From the NCBI GenBank assembly GCA_002256055.1, contig NKIE01000073.1:1-9621 (forward strand): DNA of 9,621 nt, written 5' to 3'. Below the pieces are notes generated by a model. That model was not told the DNA's origin. It saw nothing but the letters and a program-made list of their open reading frames with translations, and ran no database searches. This DNA is from Pseudomonas sp. PGPPP3 (GTDB lineage: Bacteria > Pseudomonadota > Gammaproteobacteria > Pseudomonadales > Pseudomonadaceae). The translations under genes and the position numbers were made by a program. How positions within the stretch are numbered: the first letter of the stretch is position 1; every line of letters begins with the position of its first letter. Below, piece by piece: positions 1 to 7,907 of this stretch.

Positions 1-1091
1 CCTATGGGGCTATGCCGTTCGAGTGGCAGAAGGTCGCGTTGCCGGCCGGTCTGTCGTTTATCGTCCTGCAGGTGATTTCCTACCTGGTCGATGTGCACCG
101 CAAGGTGGTGCCGGTGGAGCGTAGCTTTGCCAACTTCGCCACTTATCTAGCGATGTTCGGTCACTCGATTGCCGGCCCGATCATCCGTTACGACTGGGTT
201 CGTCAGGAACTGCAGCAGCGTTACTTCAATCCGTTGAACTTTGCGTTGGGTTCGCGGCGTTTCATGATTGGCTTGAGTATGAAGGTGCTGGTGGCTGACA
301 GCCTTTCACCGCTGGTGGCTGTGGCGTTCGCCCTGGAAAATCCGTCCTTCGTCGATGCCTGGATTGGTTGCCTAGCCTATTCGCTGCAACTGTTCTTCGA
401 CTTTGCCGGTTACAGCGCCATGGCCATCGGCCTGGGTCTGATGCTTGGTTTTCACTTCCCGGAAAACTTCAATCGACCTTACTGGGCGCGCAATATTCAG
501 GATTTCTGGCGGCGCTGGCACATCTCGCTGTCCAGTTGGTTGCGTGACTATCTGTATATCGGTCTGGGCGGCAACCGCTTCGGTACCTGGAGGACCTATC
601 GCAACCTATTCCTGATCATGGCTATCGGCGGTCTGTGGCACGGTGGCGACAGTTGGAACTATCTGTTGTGGGGCGCTGCTCACGGCATTGCACTGTGTAT
701 CGACCGGGCCTGGAGTCGTGGCGGATTGCCAGACCTGCCAGCCTGGCTGGCGCATACCGTGACGCTGCTGTTCGTGTTCCTGGCCTGGACCCTGTTCCGC
801 GCCCCCACCTTCGATGCGGCGCTTGGCATGTATGCCGGCCAGTTTGGTCTGCATGCCTTCGCCTTGGGCGATGCTCTGGCCGCAACCTTGCGTCCGGCCC
901 ATGGCTTTGCTGCAGCGCTGGGTGTCATTTGCCTGCTGCTGCCGTTGTATCAGACCCGCGCCGAGGCGCGTTTCGGTGAGGTTTGGGCGTTTCGTGCAGT
1001 CGGCGCCTTGTGGCCGATACTTGGCTTCCTGCTGTCGTTCGCCCTGATCGCCAGCCGGGAAACCGTGCCCTTTCTGTACTTCCAGTTCTAG
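1..1091 (+). CDS. MBOAT-family O-acetyltransferase, AlgI-like (5' end outside window)
   Basis: Polytopic inner-membrane acyltransferase that would pass acetyl groups across the membrane for O-acetylation of an exopolysaccharide. The frame is open from base 3. The ATG at 12 is internal, because the visible 359 residues begin inside the family's conserved region (P-x-G-L-S-F, then SYLVDVHR) and AlgI proteins are about 500 residues, so roughly 120-160 N-terminal residues are missing. Visible family motifs are HSIAGPIIRY, FFDFAGYSAMAIGLGLMLGF, WRRWHISLSSWLRDYLYIGLGG and GGLWHGG. The His in the last one (nt 639-641) matches the essential MBOAT histidine of AlgI. Several hydrophobic segments follow up to the C-terminus. 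It stops at TAG 1089-1091, 11 nt before the AlgJ/AlgX-like gene, so the two are probably co-transcribed. The family call is firm. The polysaccharide substrate is unknown, and algI itself is not asserted because the alginate neighbours algF and algA do not follow. Confidence 0.9.
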   Translation, partial: YGAMPFEWQKVALPAGLSFIVLQVISYLVDVHRKVVPVERSFANFATYLAMFGHSIAGPIIRYDWVRQELQQRYFNPLNFALGSRRFMIGLSMKVLVADSLSPLVAVAFALENPSFVDAWIGCLAYSLQLFFDFAGYSAMAIGLGLMLGFHFPENFNRPYWARNIQDFWRRWHISLSSWLRDYLYIGLGGNRFGTWRTYRNLFLIMAIGGLWHGGDSWNYLLWGAAHGIALCIDRAWSRGGLPDLPAWLAHTVTLLFVFLAWTLFRAPTFDAALGMYAGQFGLHAFALGDALAATLRPAHGFAAALGVICLLLPLYQTRAEARFGEVWAFRAVGALWPILGFLLSFALIASRETVPFLYFQF

Positions 1092-1102
1092 GCGCTGTGA
1101 CC

Positions 1103-2257
1103 ATGTCAAAAAAAGATACCTCCCTTGCGCCTGTATTGCCGAGCAACATGATGATCCGCCTGAGCCCTGTAGCCGGCTTGGTCATGTTCGCTTTTTTGCT
1201 GATCGGTTTGCTTTGCTGTTTGTGGGCGATGTTTATCAGCGGCAAGGTTGATCTGTTGCCGAACAAAGTGAGCTGGGATGACATTCGCAATGGCGAAATA
1301 ACCCATCGCATCGCCAAGGAGTTGGCCAATGTGCCGTTTGCCAAACGCGCGGCTGACCTGGAGCGCGCGGCCAGTTGGCTGGTGATTGGTGATACCGGCA
1401 GTCGTGTCCGTCAGGGCTGTCCCGGTTGGTTGTTTTTGGCCGATGAGTTGAAAGTACATCCGCGTGCCGAGTTGAATGCCACCGCACGGGCACAGAAGGT
1501 CATTGCATTGCACGAACAACTGGCCGTTCAAGGCGTTGAGTTGTTGGTCGTACTGGTGCCGGATAAGACGCGTATCGCGGCGGATCAGCGCTGTGCCGTG
1601 GTGCGTTCTCCACTGCTAGACAGTCGCGTCCAGCAGTGGTCGGCGCAGTTGCAGGCGGCCGGAGTCATGAGTTTGGATCTGGCCCTGCAATTACAGCCGT
1701 TGGGCAACGCAGCTTTTCTGCGTACGGACAGCCACTGGAACGAAAAAGGGGCCTCGGCAGCGGCTCAGGCCATTGCTAAAAAGCTTGGCGAGTTGGGTGT
1801 TGAGGCGTCGCCAGTCAAACATTTCAACGCGACTCTGGCTGCGCCGGCGCTGCGTCCTGGCGATCTGGTCCGCCTCGCCGGGTTGGATTGGTTGCCGCTG
1901 ACCCTGCAACCGCAGCCGGAGACGGTCAGTGCGACGCAGTTTCAAGAGGTTGCGCAAGCCGCGAGTGATTCGCCAGTGGGTGAGGATGATCTGTTTGGCG
2001 ATACTCAGTTGCCCAATGTGGCGGTGATCGGTACATCCTTTTCGCGTAATTCGAGCTTCATCCCCTTTCTGGAGAATGCGTTAAACGCTCGCGTTGGTGA
2101 CTTTAGTCTGGACGGTGGAGAGTTCTCCGGTGCTGCCAAGGCGTATTTCCAAAGTGCCGCATTCCAACAGACACCTCCGCGTATCGTCGTGTGGGAAATC
2201 CCTGAACGAGATCTGCAGACGCCATACGTTGACGACATTCATTTGCCAAGTCGCTGA
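1103..2257 (+). CDS. AlgJ/AlgX-like SGNH-type O-acetyltransferase, membrane-anchored
   Basis: Predicted 384-residue periplasmic partner of the upstream MBOAT, expected to take part in O-acetylation of an exopolysaccharide. Residues 1-21 are cytoplasmic and about 22-46 form one hydrophobic segment without an obvious cleavage site, so it is probably a signal anchor, as in AlgJ. The SGNH-like domain follows: GWLF at 108-111, VLVPDKTR at 150-157, DSHWN with Asp209 and His211, and GTSFS at 310-314 with Ser312 as likely nucleophile. These match the Asp-His/Ser catalytic set known from AlgX and AlgJ. Length is close to AlgJ (about 390). The ATG at 1103 is chosen because it gives a normal charged N-terminus before the anchor. 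The upstream in-frame TTG at 983 lies deep inside the preceding gene. No strong Shine-Dalgarno is visible, which suggests coupling to the gene ending 11 nt upstream. Leu is often TTG, unlike in the opposing operon. Confidence 0.87.
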   Translation: MSKKDTSLAPVLPSNMMIRLSPVAGLVMFAFLLIGLLCCLWAMFISGKVDLLPNKVSWDDIRNGEITHRIAKELANVPFAKRAADLERAASWLVIGDTGSRVRQGCPGWLFLADELKVHPRAELNATARAQKVIALHEQLAVQGVELLVVLVPDKTRIAADQRCAVVRSPLLDSRVQQWSAQLQAAGVMSLDLALQLQPLGNAAFLRTDSHWNEKGASAAAQAIAKKLGELGVEASPVKHFNATLAAPALRPGDLVRLAGLDWLPLTLQPQPETVSATQFQEVAQAASDSPVGEDDLFGDTQLPNVAVIGTSFSRNSSFIPFLENALNARVGDFSLDGGEFSGAAKAYFQSAAFQQTPPRIVVWEIPERDLQTPYVDDIHLPSR

Positions 2258-2414
2258 CTGTCTGTGGCTTCACCCGGGGCGCCTGCAGCGGCAACGCGGT
2301 TGCTCGTTCATGCTGCGATGGCGTGCATGGCTGACCCAGTTCCGCAATGGCGGTTTCTCCTGGTCACCACTGCGGGTTTGAGGGTTACACCTCGACCGGC
2401 AGTGGTGGATCATC
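2258..2414. other. Convergent intergenic spacer
   Basis: This 157-bp gap separates the ends of two converging transcription units. No credible gene is seen. It holds a 9-bp inverted repeat near the allophanate hydrolase end (2365-2407, listed separately) and a small GCAAC/GTTGC hairpin at 2291-2303 with a 3-nt loop that may be chance. No U-rich tract typical of a strong intrinsic terminator follows either on either strand. Confidence 0.6.
2365..2407 (-). terminator. Possible terminator hairpin after allophanate hydrolase
   Basis: CACCACTGC (2365-2373) and GCAGTGGTG (2399-2407) form a perfect 9-bp stem around a 25-nt loop. The loop holds a second short pairing, GAGG (2380-2383) with CCTC (2390-2393). 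It starts 7 nt beyond the allophanate hydrolase stop, where the leftward operon should end. No T-tract follows, so it could equally be a 3' stabilising structure. It is symmetric and could serve both convergent units. Confidence 0.35.
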
Positions 2415-4217
2415 TCAGCGCCCCAAATAGGCGCGCCAGCCGCCGAAATGGCTGATGTTCTCTGCCCCTTGCAGGCCATAGGCCTCGCAGATAAAGCCGC
2501 TTTCCCAGCGCCCGTCCGCCAGTTGCACCTTGCCCAGGCCCAAGGGTGCCGGAATACCGGTGAGGAAGGAGCCCAGCTCGGCGCTCGGCAATTCCCAGAC
2601 TTCCACGGCGATGCTCACACCCCCTTCAGCGACCCGCACCATCCCCGGACGGAATGGCGGGCCGCCGGCCAGGGCATACAGCTGGTAATCCGCGGAGCTC
2701 TGCGTAGCTTCAATCAGCTGTCCACCGCGCTGCTTGAGCTGCCAGTTGAGCGGCTGGCCATCCAGGTGTGCGCCGCAGACCACCACGCGGGCCATGTCGT
2801 TGCGCGCGGCCGTCGCTGGGGTCCCGTGGTTGAGCGTGCGCTCACCGCAGAGCGGCAACTGGCTCTGGCGCTGCAGGGCGTCAGCCAGGCTGAGTAGGTA
2901 CTGGTCAGTAAACGTCCGGCCAAAGAGGGTCACGCCCCAGGGCAAGCCATTGGCCATAAAGCCGGCGGGCACGGCGACGGCGGCGTAATCCAGCATGTTC
3001 ATAAAGTTGGTGTAGTAGCCTAGGTCCGAGTTGCGCAGGACCGGTTCGGCGTGCAGCTCGGCCAGGCTCACCGGGCGCGGATAGGCCGGGGTCAGTACGC
3101 AGTCGAGATCGGCCATCAGCTGATCGCAGATAGCTTTCAGTGCCTGCAAACGGTACTGCGCGCGGAAGGTGTCGACACCGCTGACGGCGGGCGCCTTCTC
3201 CAGCACCGCCTTGATCACCGGTAGCACGGCCTGCGGTTGTTGCTCAATCAATGCGCCGGCGACGCTGTAGCGTTCGGCCACCCAGGGGCCGGCATATAGC
3301 AGGCGCGCAGCTTCGAGGAAGGGCGCGAAGTCGATTTCCACCGCTTCGCCGCCCAGGGCTTTGAGCTGCTCGATGGTGCTAGCGAACAGCGCTGGGCTCT
3401 CGTTGCAACCGAGAAACTCCAGCTGTGCTGGCACGCCGAAGCGAAATCCTGCGCGGGGTTTGCCGAAGGCACTGGCATCGTTCCACAGCGGGTTGGCGCG
3501 GCTGTACTCATCGTGCGAGTCGAGCTTGGCGGTCAGCGCTAGCAGCTGGCTGGCTTCGGCAGCGGTGGCAGTGAAGTAGGTCACGCAATCCAGGCTGCGG
3601 CAGGCAGGTACTACGCCGGCAGTGGAAATCAGGCCTTTGCTGGCCTTGAGGCCGACCAGGTTGTTCAGTGCTGCCGGTACCCGGCCACTGCCTGCGGTAT
3701 CGGTGCCGAGGGCGAAGCTGGCCACACCGAGCGCCACGGCCAGGGACGAACCCGCGCTGGAGCCGCCGGACGGGTAATCCGGGTGCACGCTGTTGCGGCA
3801 TTCGCCGTAGGGCGAGCGGGTGCCATTAAGCCCGGTGGCGAACTGGTCGAGGTTGGTTTTGCCCAGCGGCACGGCGCCGAGGGCGATCAACTGCTGGACG
3901 ATGGTCGCGCTCTGCTCTGGTACATAGGCGAAGGCCGGGCAGGCCGCTGTCGTTGGGATGCCGGCCAGGTCGATATTGTCCTTGATCGCGAACGGCACGC
4001 CGAACAGCGGCAACTCCGCAGCCGACTTGCCGTCCAGCGCCGCCAGATAGGGTTCCAGTTCGGCCTGACTGAGCAGGTGGATAAACAGGTTGAACTCGGG
4101 GTTAAGTGCTGTGGCCTGCTCGTGCAGGGTCGCAATCAGCTGGCGCGGGGTCAGGCTGCTATCTGCGTAGGTTGTTTTCAGGGCGCCGAGGCGCAAATCA
4201 TGGGCAAAGGCAGGCAT
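2415..4217 (-). CDS. atzF: Allophanate hydrolase
   Basis: Cytoplasmic amidase-signature hydrolase of 600 residues that converts allophanate to two NH3 and two CO2, the last step of the pathway. The Ser-cisSer-Lys triad is visible: Lys79 in PFAIKDNID, Ser153 in PSGGSSAGSS and Ser177 in GTDTAGSGR. The spacings of 74 and 24 residues equal those of AtzF (Lys91, Ser165, Ser189, from memory). Residues about 475-600 form the separate C-terminal allophanate hydrolase domain, which in the Kluyveromyces enzyme decarboxylates the N-carboxycarbamate intermediate, so this is the full-length two-domain form. ATG 4215-4217 is preferred over the adjacent TTG. It shares its A with the carboxylase stop (TGATG), and GGAGG (4225-4229) lies 7 nt upstream inside the carboxylase gene, indicating translational coupling. 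In fungi this enzyme is fused to the carboxylase; here it is separate. Confidence 0.95.
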   Translation of the reverse strand: MPAFAHDLRLGALKTTYADSSLTPRQLIATLHEQATALNPEFNLFIHLLSQAELEPYLAALDGKSAAELPLFGVPFAIKDNIDLAGIPTTAACPAFAYVPEQSATIVQQLIALGAVPLGKTNLDQFATGLNGTRSPYGECRNSVHPDYPSGGSSAGSSLAVALGVASFALGTDTAGSGRVPAALNNLVGLKASKGLISTAGVVPACRSLDCVTYFTATAAEASQLLALTAKLDSHDEYSRANPLWNDASAFGKPRAGFRFGVPAQLEFLGCNESPALFASTIEQLKALGGEAVEIDFAPFLEAARLLYAGPWVAERYSVAGALIEQQPQAVLPVIKAVLEKAPAVSGVDTFRAQYRLQALKAICDQLMADLDCVLTPAYPRPVSLAELHAEPVLRNSDLGYYTNFMNMLDYAAVAVPAGFMANGLPWGVTLFGRTFTDQYLLSLADALQRQSQLPLCGERTLNHGTPATAARNDMARVVVCGAHLDGQPLNWQLKQRGGQLIEATQSSADYQLYALAGGPPFRPGMVRVAEGGVSIAVEVWELPSAELGSFLTGIPAPLGLGKVQLADGRWESGFICEAYGLQGAENISHFGGWRAYLGR

Positions 4218-7200
4218 CAAACTTCCTCCAGAACAACAACACGTTGACCAGCGCGCACCGGCGAACCGGGCTGTACGCGCACTTCGCGGACGATACCGGC
4301 GCGCGGCGCCAGTAGCGGGATTTCCATCTTCATCGACTCGAGAATCACCAACACATCGCCGGCCTTGACCGTGTCGCCTTCGTTCACCGAAACCTGCCAG
4401 AGGTTGCCGGCGATATGGCTTTCGATGCTGTGCTGGCCTGCGCCAAGCGGCGCGTCATCCCCCAGTTCGGGCGCCACTTCTTCACTGTCAAAGTGGGCCT
4501 GGCCGGACTCGATCCAGTGCTGGCGTTCGGCATCGAAGGCGTCGCGTTGCTGAGTGCGGAATGCGTCGATGCCCTCGGCTTCTTTGGTCAGGAAATCCTG
4601 GTAATCGGCCAGCTTCAGTTCGCTGTCCTCGATGCGCAGCTCGTAGCGGCCGAGCGGGAAGTCGCGACGGATCTGCAGCAGCTCCTCGGCCCCCACCGGA
4701 TAGAAGCGGATCTGGTCGAAGAAGCGCAGCAGCCAGGGCTTGCCGTTGAATGCGGCGACTTCACGGTAGCGGTTCCACATCTGCAGGGTGCGGCCAACGA
4801 ACTGGTAACCGCCGGGGCCTTCCATGCCGTACACGCACATGTAGGCGCCGCCGATGCCCACCGAGTTCTCGGCGGTCCAGGTGCGCGCCGGGTTGTACTT
4901 GGTGGTGACCAGTCGATGGCGCGGATCGAGCGGGGTGGCTACTGGTGCGCCGAGGTAGACGTCGCCCAGGCCCATCACCAGGTAGCTGGCGTCGAACACC
5001 GTGCGGTAGACCTCGTCCAGATTGGGCAGGTCGTTGATGCGGCGGATAAATTCCAGGTTGCTCGGGCACCAGGGTGAGTCCTTGCGCACCGTGGTCATGT
5101 ATTTCTCGATCGCCAATTGGCAGGCCGGGTCATCCCAGGACAGTGGCAGGTGGACGATGCGCGACGGCACGCGTAGGTCGGTGGCGTTGCACACCGCATC
5201 CCACTCGCCGATGACCTCGGCCAGCAGCTTGGCCAGTGACAGGGTTTCCGGTTGGTAGTGCACCTGCAGTGAGCGAATGCCCGGGGTTAGATCAATCACG
5301 CCGTTGAGGTTCTTCGCCTCCAGCGCTTGCATCAGCGCATGACCACGAAAGCGCAGCACCAGGTCCAGCTCGGCCTGACCGATTTCCAGCAGCAGGTGGG
5401 TGTCGCCGGAGAGGCGCGCAACCAAGCGTTTGTCCAAACTGCCGATATCGAGGATCACCGGAGGCTCTAACGGGATCGGTTGCCAGTTCACTGCCACGGC
5501 TTCCAGGCCAGTCACTTCCGCCTTGCGTGCTTTGGCCAACTGGCGGGCGGTGTCGATGTTCACCGGCACGAAGCGCAGCTTGTCGCCGGCTTTGAGCTGG
5601 CCGAGCTGCCACAGGTCCGCTTCGATGATGGTCACCGGGCAGACGAAGCCGCCCAGGCTCGGGCCATCGGGGCCGAGGATCACCGGCATGTCGCCGGTAA
5701 AGTCCACCGCACCAATCGCATACGGATTGTCGTGGATATTCGACGGGTGCAGGCCGGCTTCGCCGCCGCTGTCGCGCACCCACTCCGGTTTCGGTCCGAT
5801 CAGGCGCACGCCGGTGCGGCTGGAGTTGAAGTGCACTTCCCAGTCGGTGGCGAGGAAGGTGTCGATATAGGCCGGGGTGAAGTATTCCGGCGCGCCGTGC
5901 GGGCCGTAGATCACGCGGATTTCGCGCACGGCGGGCAGGGCGGGGCACAGTGCGGCGGGCAGTTGCGCGCCGTTGTCCGCATTGCTCAATGCCGGGATAT
6001 GCAGCACGTCGCCGGCGCGCAGGGCGCGGCCGCCGTGGCCGCCGAACTGGCCGAGGGTGAAGGTGCTTTTCGAACCCAGGTACTCCGGCACCTGCAGGCC
6101 GCCGCGCAGGGTGAGATAAGAACGCGCGCCTGAGCCGGCGATGGTGCCGAGGCTCAGGGTGCTGCCGGCTTTGATCAGCAGCGCGCTGTTCAGCGGCTGA
6201 ACCTCGCCATCCAGGGTGACGGGGATTTCTGCGCCAGTCACCGCCACCACCGCATCGGTATTGAAACGTAGCAGCGGGCCACTCATGGTGATTTCCAGGC
6301 CGGCGGCACCTTCCGCGTTACCCAGCAGACGGTTGCCCAGGCGCAGGGCGCGGTCGTCCATCGGCCCGGATGGCGGCACGCCGACGGCCCAGTAACCGAG
6401 GCGGCCGGGGAAGTCCTGCACGGTGGTCTGGGTGCCGGCGCTGAGCACTTCGAAGGTGGTTGCCTGGTAGACCAAGCCCTCCAGGCAGCGCGTCCACGGT
6501 TCGCCACTGGCGAACGGCGCGTCGACCAGAATCTGCCGCAGGTAGTCGCGGTTGCTTTCCACGCCGTACAGCACCGAGTCGGCCAGTGCTTGGCTGAGTG
6601 CGGCGCTGGCTTGGTCGCGGGTCGCTGCCCAGGTGATGACCTTGGCGATCATCGGGTCGAAGTAGGGCGGGATCTCGCAGCCTGCTTCGACCCAGGTGTC
6701 GATGCGCAGGGCTTTGCCATCGGCCTTGGGGAAGTCCACAGCGGTGAGCAGGCCGGGGCTAGGCTGGAAGTCGCGGCCCGGGTCTTCGGCATACAGGCGC
6801 GCCTGGATGGCATGGCCGCTGGGCTTCAAGCCTTTGGCCAGTTCGCTCAGCGGCGCCAGGTCACCGGCCGCCAGTTCGATCATCCAGCGCACCAGGTCGA
6901 CGCCCCACACCTGTTCGGTGACGCCATGTTCGACCTGTAGGCGGGTGTTCACTTCGAGGAAATAGAAGCGCTCGGCGGCGCTGTCGTAGACGAATTCGAC
7001 GGTGCCGGCGCTGCGGTAGCTGACCGCCTTGGCCAGCTTGATTGCCGCTGCGCACAGCTCATCCGCCATGCCGGCTGGAAGGTTGGGCGCCGGGGTTTCT
7101 TCCAGCACCTTCTGGTTACGCCGCTGCACCGAGCAATCGCGCACGCCGAGGGCGATGACGTCGCCGCAGCCGTCGCCGAACACCTGCACTTCCAGGTGAC

Positions 7201-7816
7201 GGGCACGCTGGATGTATTTCTCGATAAACACGCCGCTGTCACTGAAGTTGTTCTGGCCGAGGCGTTTGACCGCGTCGAAGGCATCGCTCAGCTCGGCGGC
7301 GCTGTTGCATACGCGCATGCCGATGCCGCCACCGCCGGCGGTGCTTTTCAGCATCACCGGGTAGCCGACTTCATCACCTGCGATCAGCGCGGCGTCGAGG
7401 TTTTCCAGCAGTTCGGTGCCTTCCAGCATCGGCACGCCGTGCTGCTTGGCCAGGGCGCGGGCGGTGTGCTTGAGGCCGAATACGCGTAGCTGCTCGGGAG
7501 TCGGGCCGACAAAGGCAATGTTGGCAGCTTCGCAGGCTTCGGCAAACGCCGCGTTTTCGGAGAGGAAGCCGTAGCCGGGGTGGATGGCTTTCGCGCCGGT
7601 CTGCTTGGCCACAGCGAGGATCTTCTCGACCACCAGATAGGTGCCGGCGGCAGGGCCTTCGCCAAGGCTGAAGGCTTCATCGGCCTGCTGGATATGCAGG
7701 CTGGCGGCATCGGCCTCGGAGTACACGGCCACGCCTTTGACATTGAGTGCACGCAGGGTACGCAGGATGCGGCATGCGATGGCGCCGCGGTTGGCGATCA
7801 GGAGTTTGTCGAACAT
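4217..7816 (-). CDS. Biotin-dependent guanidine (urea-type) carboxylase
   Basis: Cytoplasmic 1199-residue multidomain carboxylase, intact. Biotin carboxylase is at about 1-450: N-terminal LLIANRGAIACRI, ATP-grasp Gly-rich loop KSTAGGGGIGM at 157-167, QRRNQKV at 231-237, and EVNTRLQVEH with Glu288, Asn290 and Arg292. The carboxyltransferase is at about 455-1065, in an AHS2-like half (TTVQDFPGRLGYWAVGVPPSGPMD onward) and an AHS1-like half (TPGIRSL at 844-850, TAENSVGIGGAYMCVYGMEGPGGYQFVGRT). The biotin carrier domain is at about 1130-1199, with ESMKM and biotinylated Lys1163. The family was named urea carboxylase, but many bacterial members next to UAAP1/UAAP2 act on guanidine. Here an apparent guanidine-II riboswitch precedes the gene, and Asp705 (GAVDFTGD) stands where yeast Dur1,2 has Asn (GAINFTGD, from memory), so guanidine is the likelier substrate. 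The ATG at 7816 has GAGGG 7 nt upstream. The family is certain; the substrate is inferred. Confidence 0.95.
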   Translation of the reverse strand: MFDKLLIANRGAIACRILRTLRALNVKGVAVYSEADAASLHIQQADEAFSLGEGPAAGTYLVVEKILAVAKQTGAKAIHPGYGFLSENAAFAEACEAANIAFVGPTPEQLRVFGLKHTARALAKQHGVPMLEGTELLENLDAALIAGDEVGYPVMLKSTAGGGGIGMRVCNSAAELSDAFDAVKRLGQNNFSDSGVFIEKYIQRARHLEVQVFGDGCGDVIALGVRDCSVQRRNQKVLEETPAPNLPAGMADELCAAAIKLAKAVSYRSAGTVEFVYDSAAERFYFLEVNTRLQVEHGVTEQVWGVDLVRWMIELAAGDLAPLSELAKGLKPSGHAIQARLYAEDPGRDFQPSPGLLTAVDFPKADGKALRIDTWVEAGCEIPPYFDPMIAKVITWAATRDQASAALSQALADSVLYGVESNRDYLRQILVDAPFASGEPWTRCLEGLVYQATTFEVLSAGTQTTVQDFPGRLGYWAVGVPPSGPMDDRALRLGNRLLGNAEGAAGLEITMSGPLLRFNTDAVVAVTGAEIPVTLDGEVQPLNSALLIKAGSTLSLGTIAGSGARSYLTLRGGLQVPEYLGSKSTFTLGQFGGHGGRALRAGDVLHIPALSNADNGAQLPAALCPALPAVREIRVIYGPHGAPEYFTPAYIDTFLATDWEVHFNSSRTGVRLIGPKPEWVRDSGGEAGLHPSNIHDNPYAIGAVDFTGDMPVILGPDGPSLGGFVCPVTIIEADLWQLGQLKAGDKLRFVPVNIDTARQLAKARKAEVTGLEAVAVNWQPIPLEPPVILDIGSLDKRLVARLSGDTHLLLEIGQAELDLVLRFRGHALMQALEAKNLNGVIDLTPGIRSLQVHYQPETLSLAKLLAEVIGEWDAVCNATDLRVPSRIVHLPLSWDDPACQLAIEKYMTTVRKDSPWCPSNLEFIRRINDLPNLDEVYRTVFDASYLVMGLGDVYLGAPVATPLDPRHRLVTTKYNPARTWTAENSVGIGGAYMCVYGMEGPGGYQFVGRTLQMWNRYREVAAFNGKPWLLRFFDQIRFYPVGAEELLQIRRDFPLGRYELRIEDSELKLADYQDFLTKEAEGIDAFRTQQRDAFDAERQHWIESGQAHFDSEEVAPELGDDAPLGAGQHSIESHIAGNLWQVSVNEGDTVKAGDVLVILESMKMEIPLLAPRAGIVREVRVQPGSPVRAGQRVVVLEEV

Positions 7817-7823
7817 GTGCTTG

Positions 7824-7835
7824 CCCTCGAAAGGG
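7824..7835 (-). promoter_or_regulatory. Small hairpin over the carboxylase Shine-Dalgarno
   Basis: On the transcribed strand CCCT-TTCG-AGGG forms a 4-bp stem with a UUCG tetraloop. Its 3' arm contains most of the GAGGG Shine-Dalgarno of the carboxylase, which lies 7 nt from the ATG. It follows the second riboswitch hairpin by 3 nt. It could be the expression platform that hides the ribosome site, but a 4-bp stem is weak evidence by itself. Confidence 0.45.
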
Positions 7836-7838
7836 TTG

Positions 7839-7884
7839 GCGGGCCGTCCCGCGGTATTCGGTCTGCACCACGGTCGTCCGTGGT
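7839..7884 (-). ncRNA. Guanidine-II riboswitch (mini-ykkC)
   Basis: Read on the transcribed (-) strand, P1 (7884 to 7867) is ACCACGG-ACGA-CCGTGGT, a perfect 7-bp stem. After a 14-nt linker, P2 (7852 to 7839) is GCGGG-ACGG-CCCGC, a perfect 5-bp stem. Both tetraloops fit ACGR, and both stems carry GG/CC next to the loop. These are the defining features of the mini-ykkC/guanidine-II class, whose loops kiss through their CG dinucleotides when guanidine binds. The linker falls within the usual range of roughly 7-40 nt. It sits 22 nt before the carboxylase start codon, in the position expected for control of ribosome access. The placement before a urea/guanidine carboxylase matches known class members. 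Structure was read by eye, without covariance scoring. Confidence 0.9.
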
Positions 7885-7907
7885 TGAAAGGCTTCGTTAT
7901 GCGCTTG

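Noticed and set aside
983..1102. Upstream TTG start (983) extending the AlgJ/AlgX-like gene by 40 residues
   Set aside because: The extension lies wholly inside the preceding MBOAT gene and puts an unrelated Arg-rich stretch before the membrane anchor; ATG 1103 gives a normal N-terminus.
2291..2303. GCAAC/GTTGC small hairpin as a terminator for the plus-strand block
   Set aside because: Only 5 bp with a 3-nt loop and no following T-run; likely chance in GC-rich DNA.
4415..5077. 220-residue plus-strand open frame inside the carboxylase gene, and similar long frames at 5480-6133 and 8056-8574
   Set aside because: These are antisense shadows of GC-rich genes with strong family matches on the minus strand; their translations show no recognisable domain.
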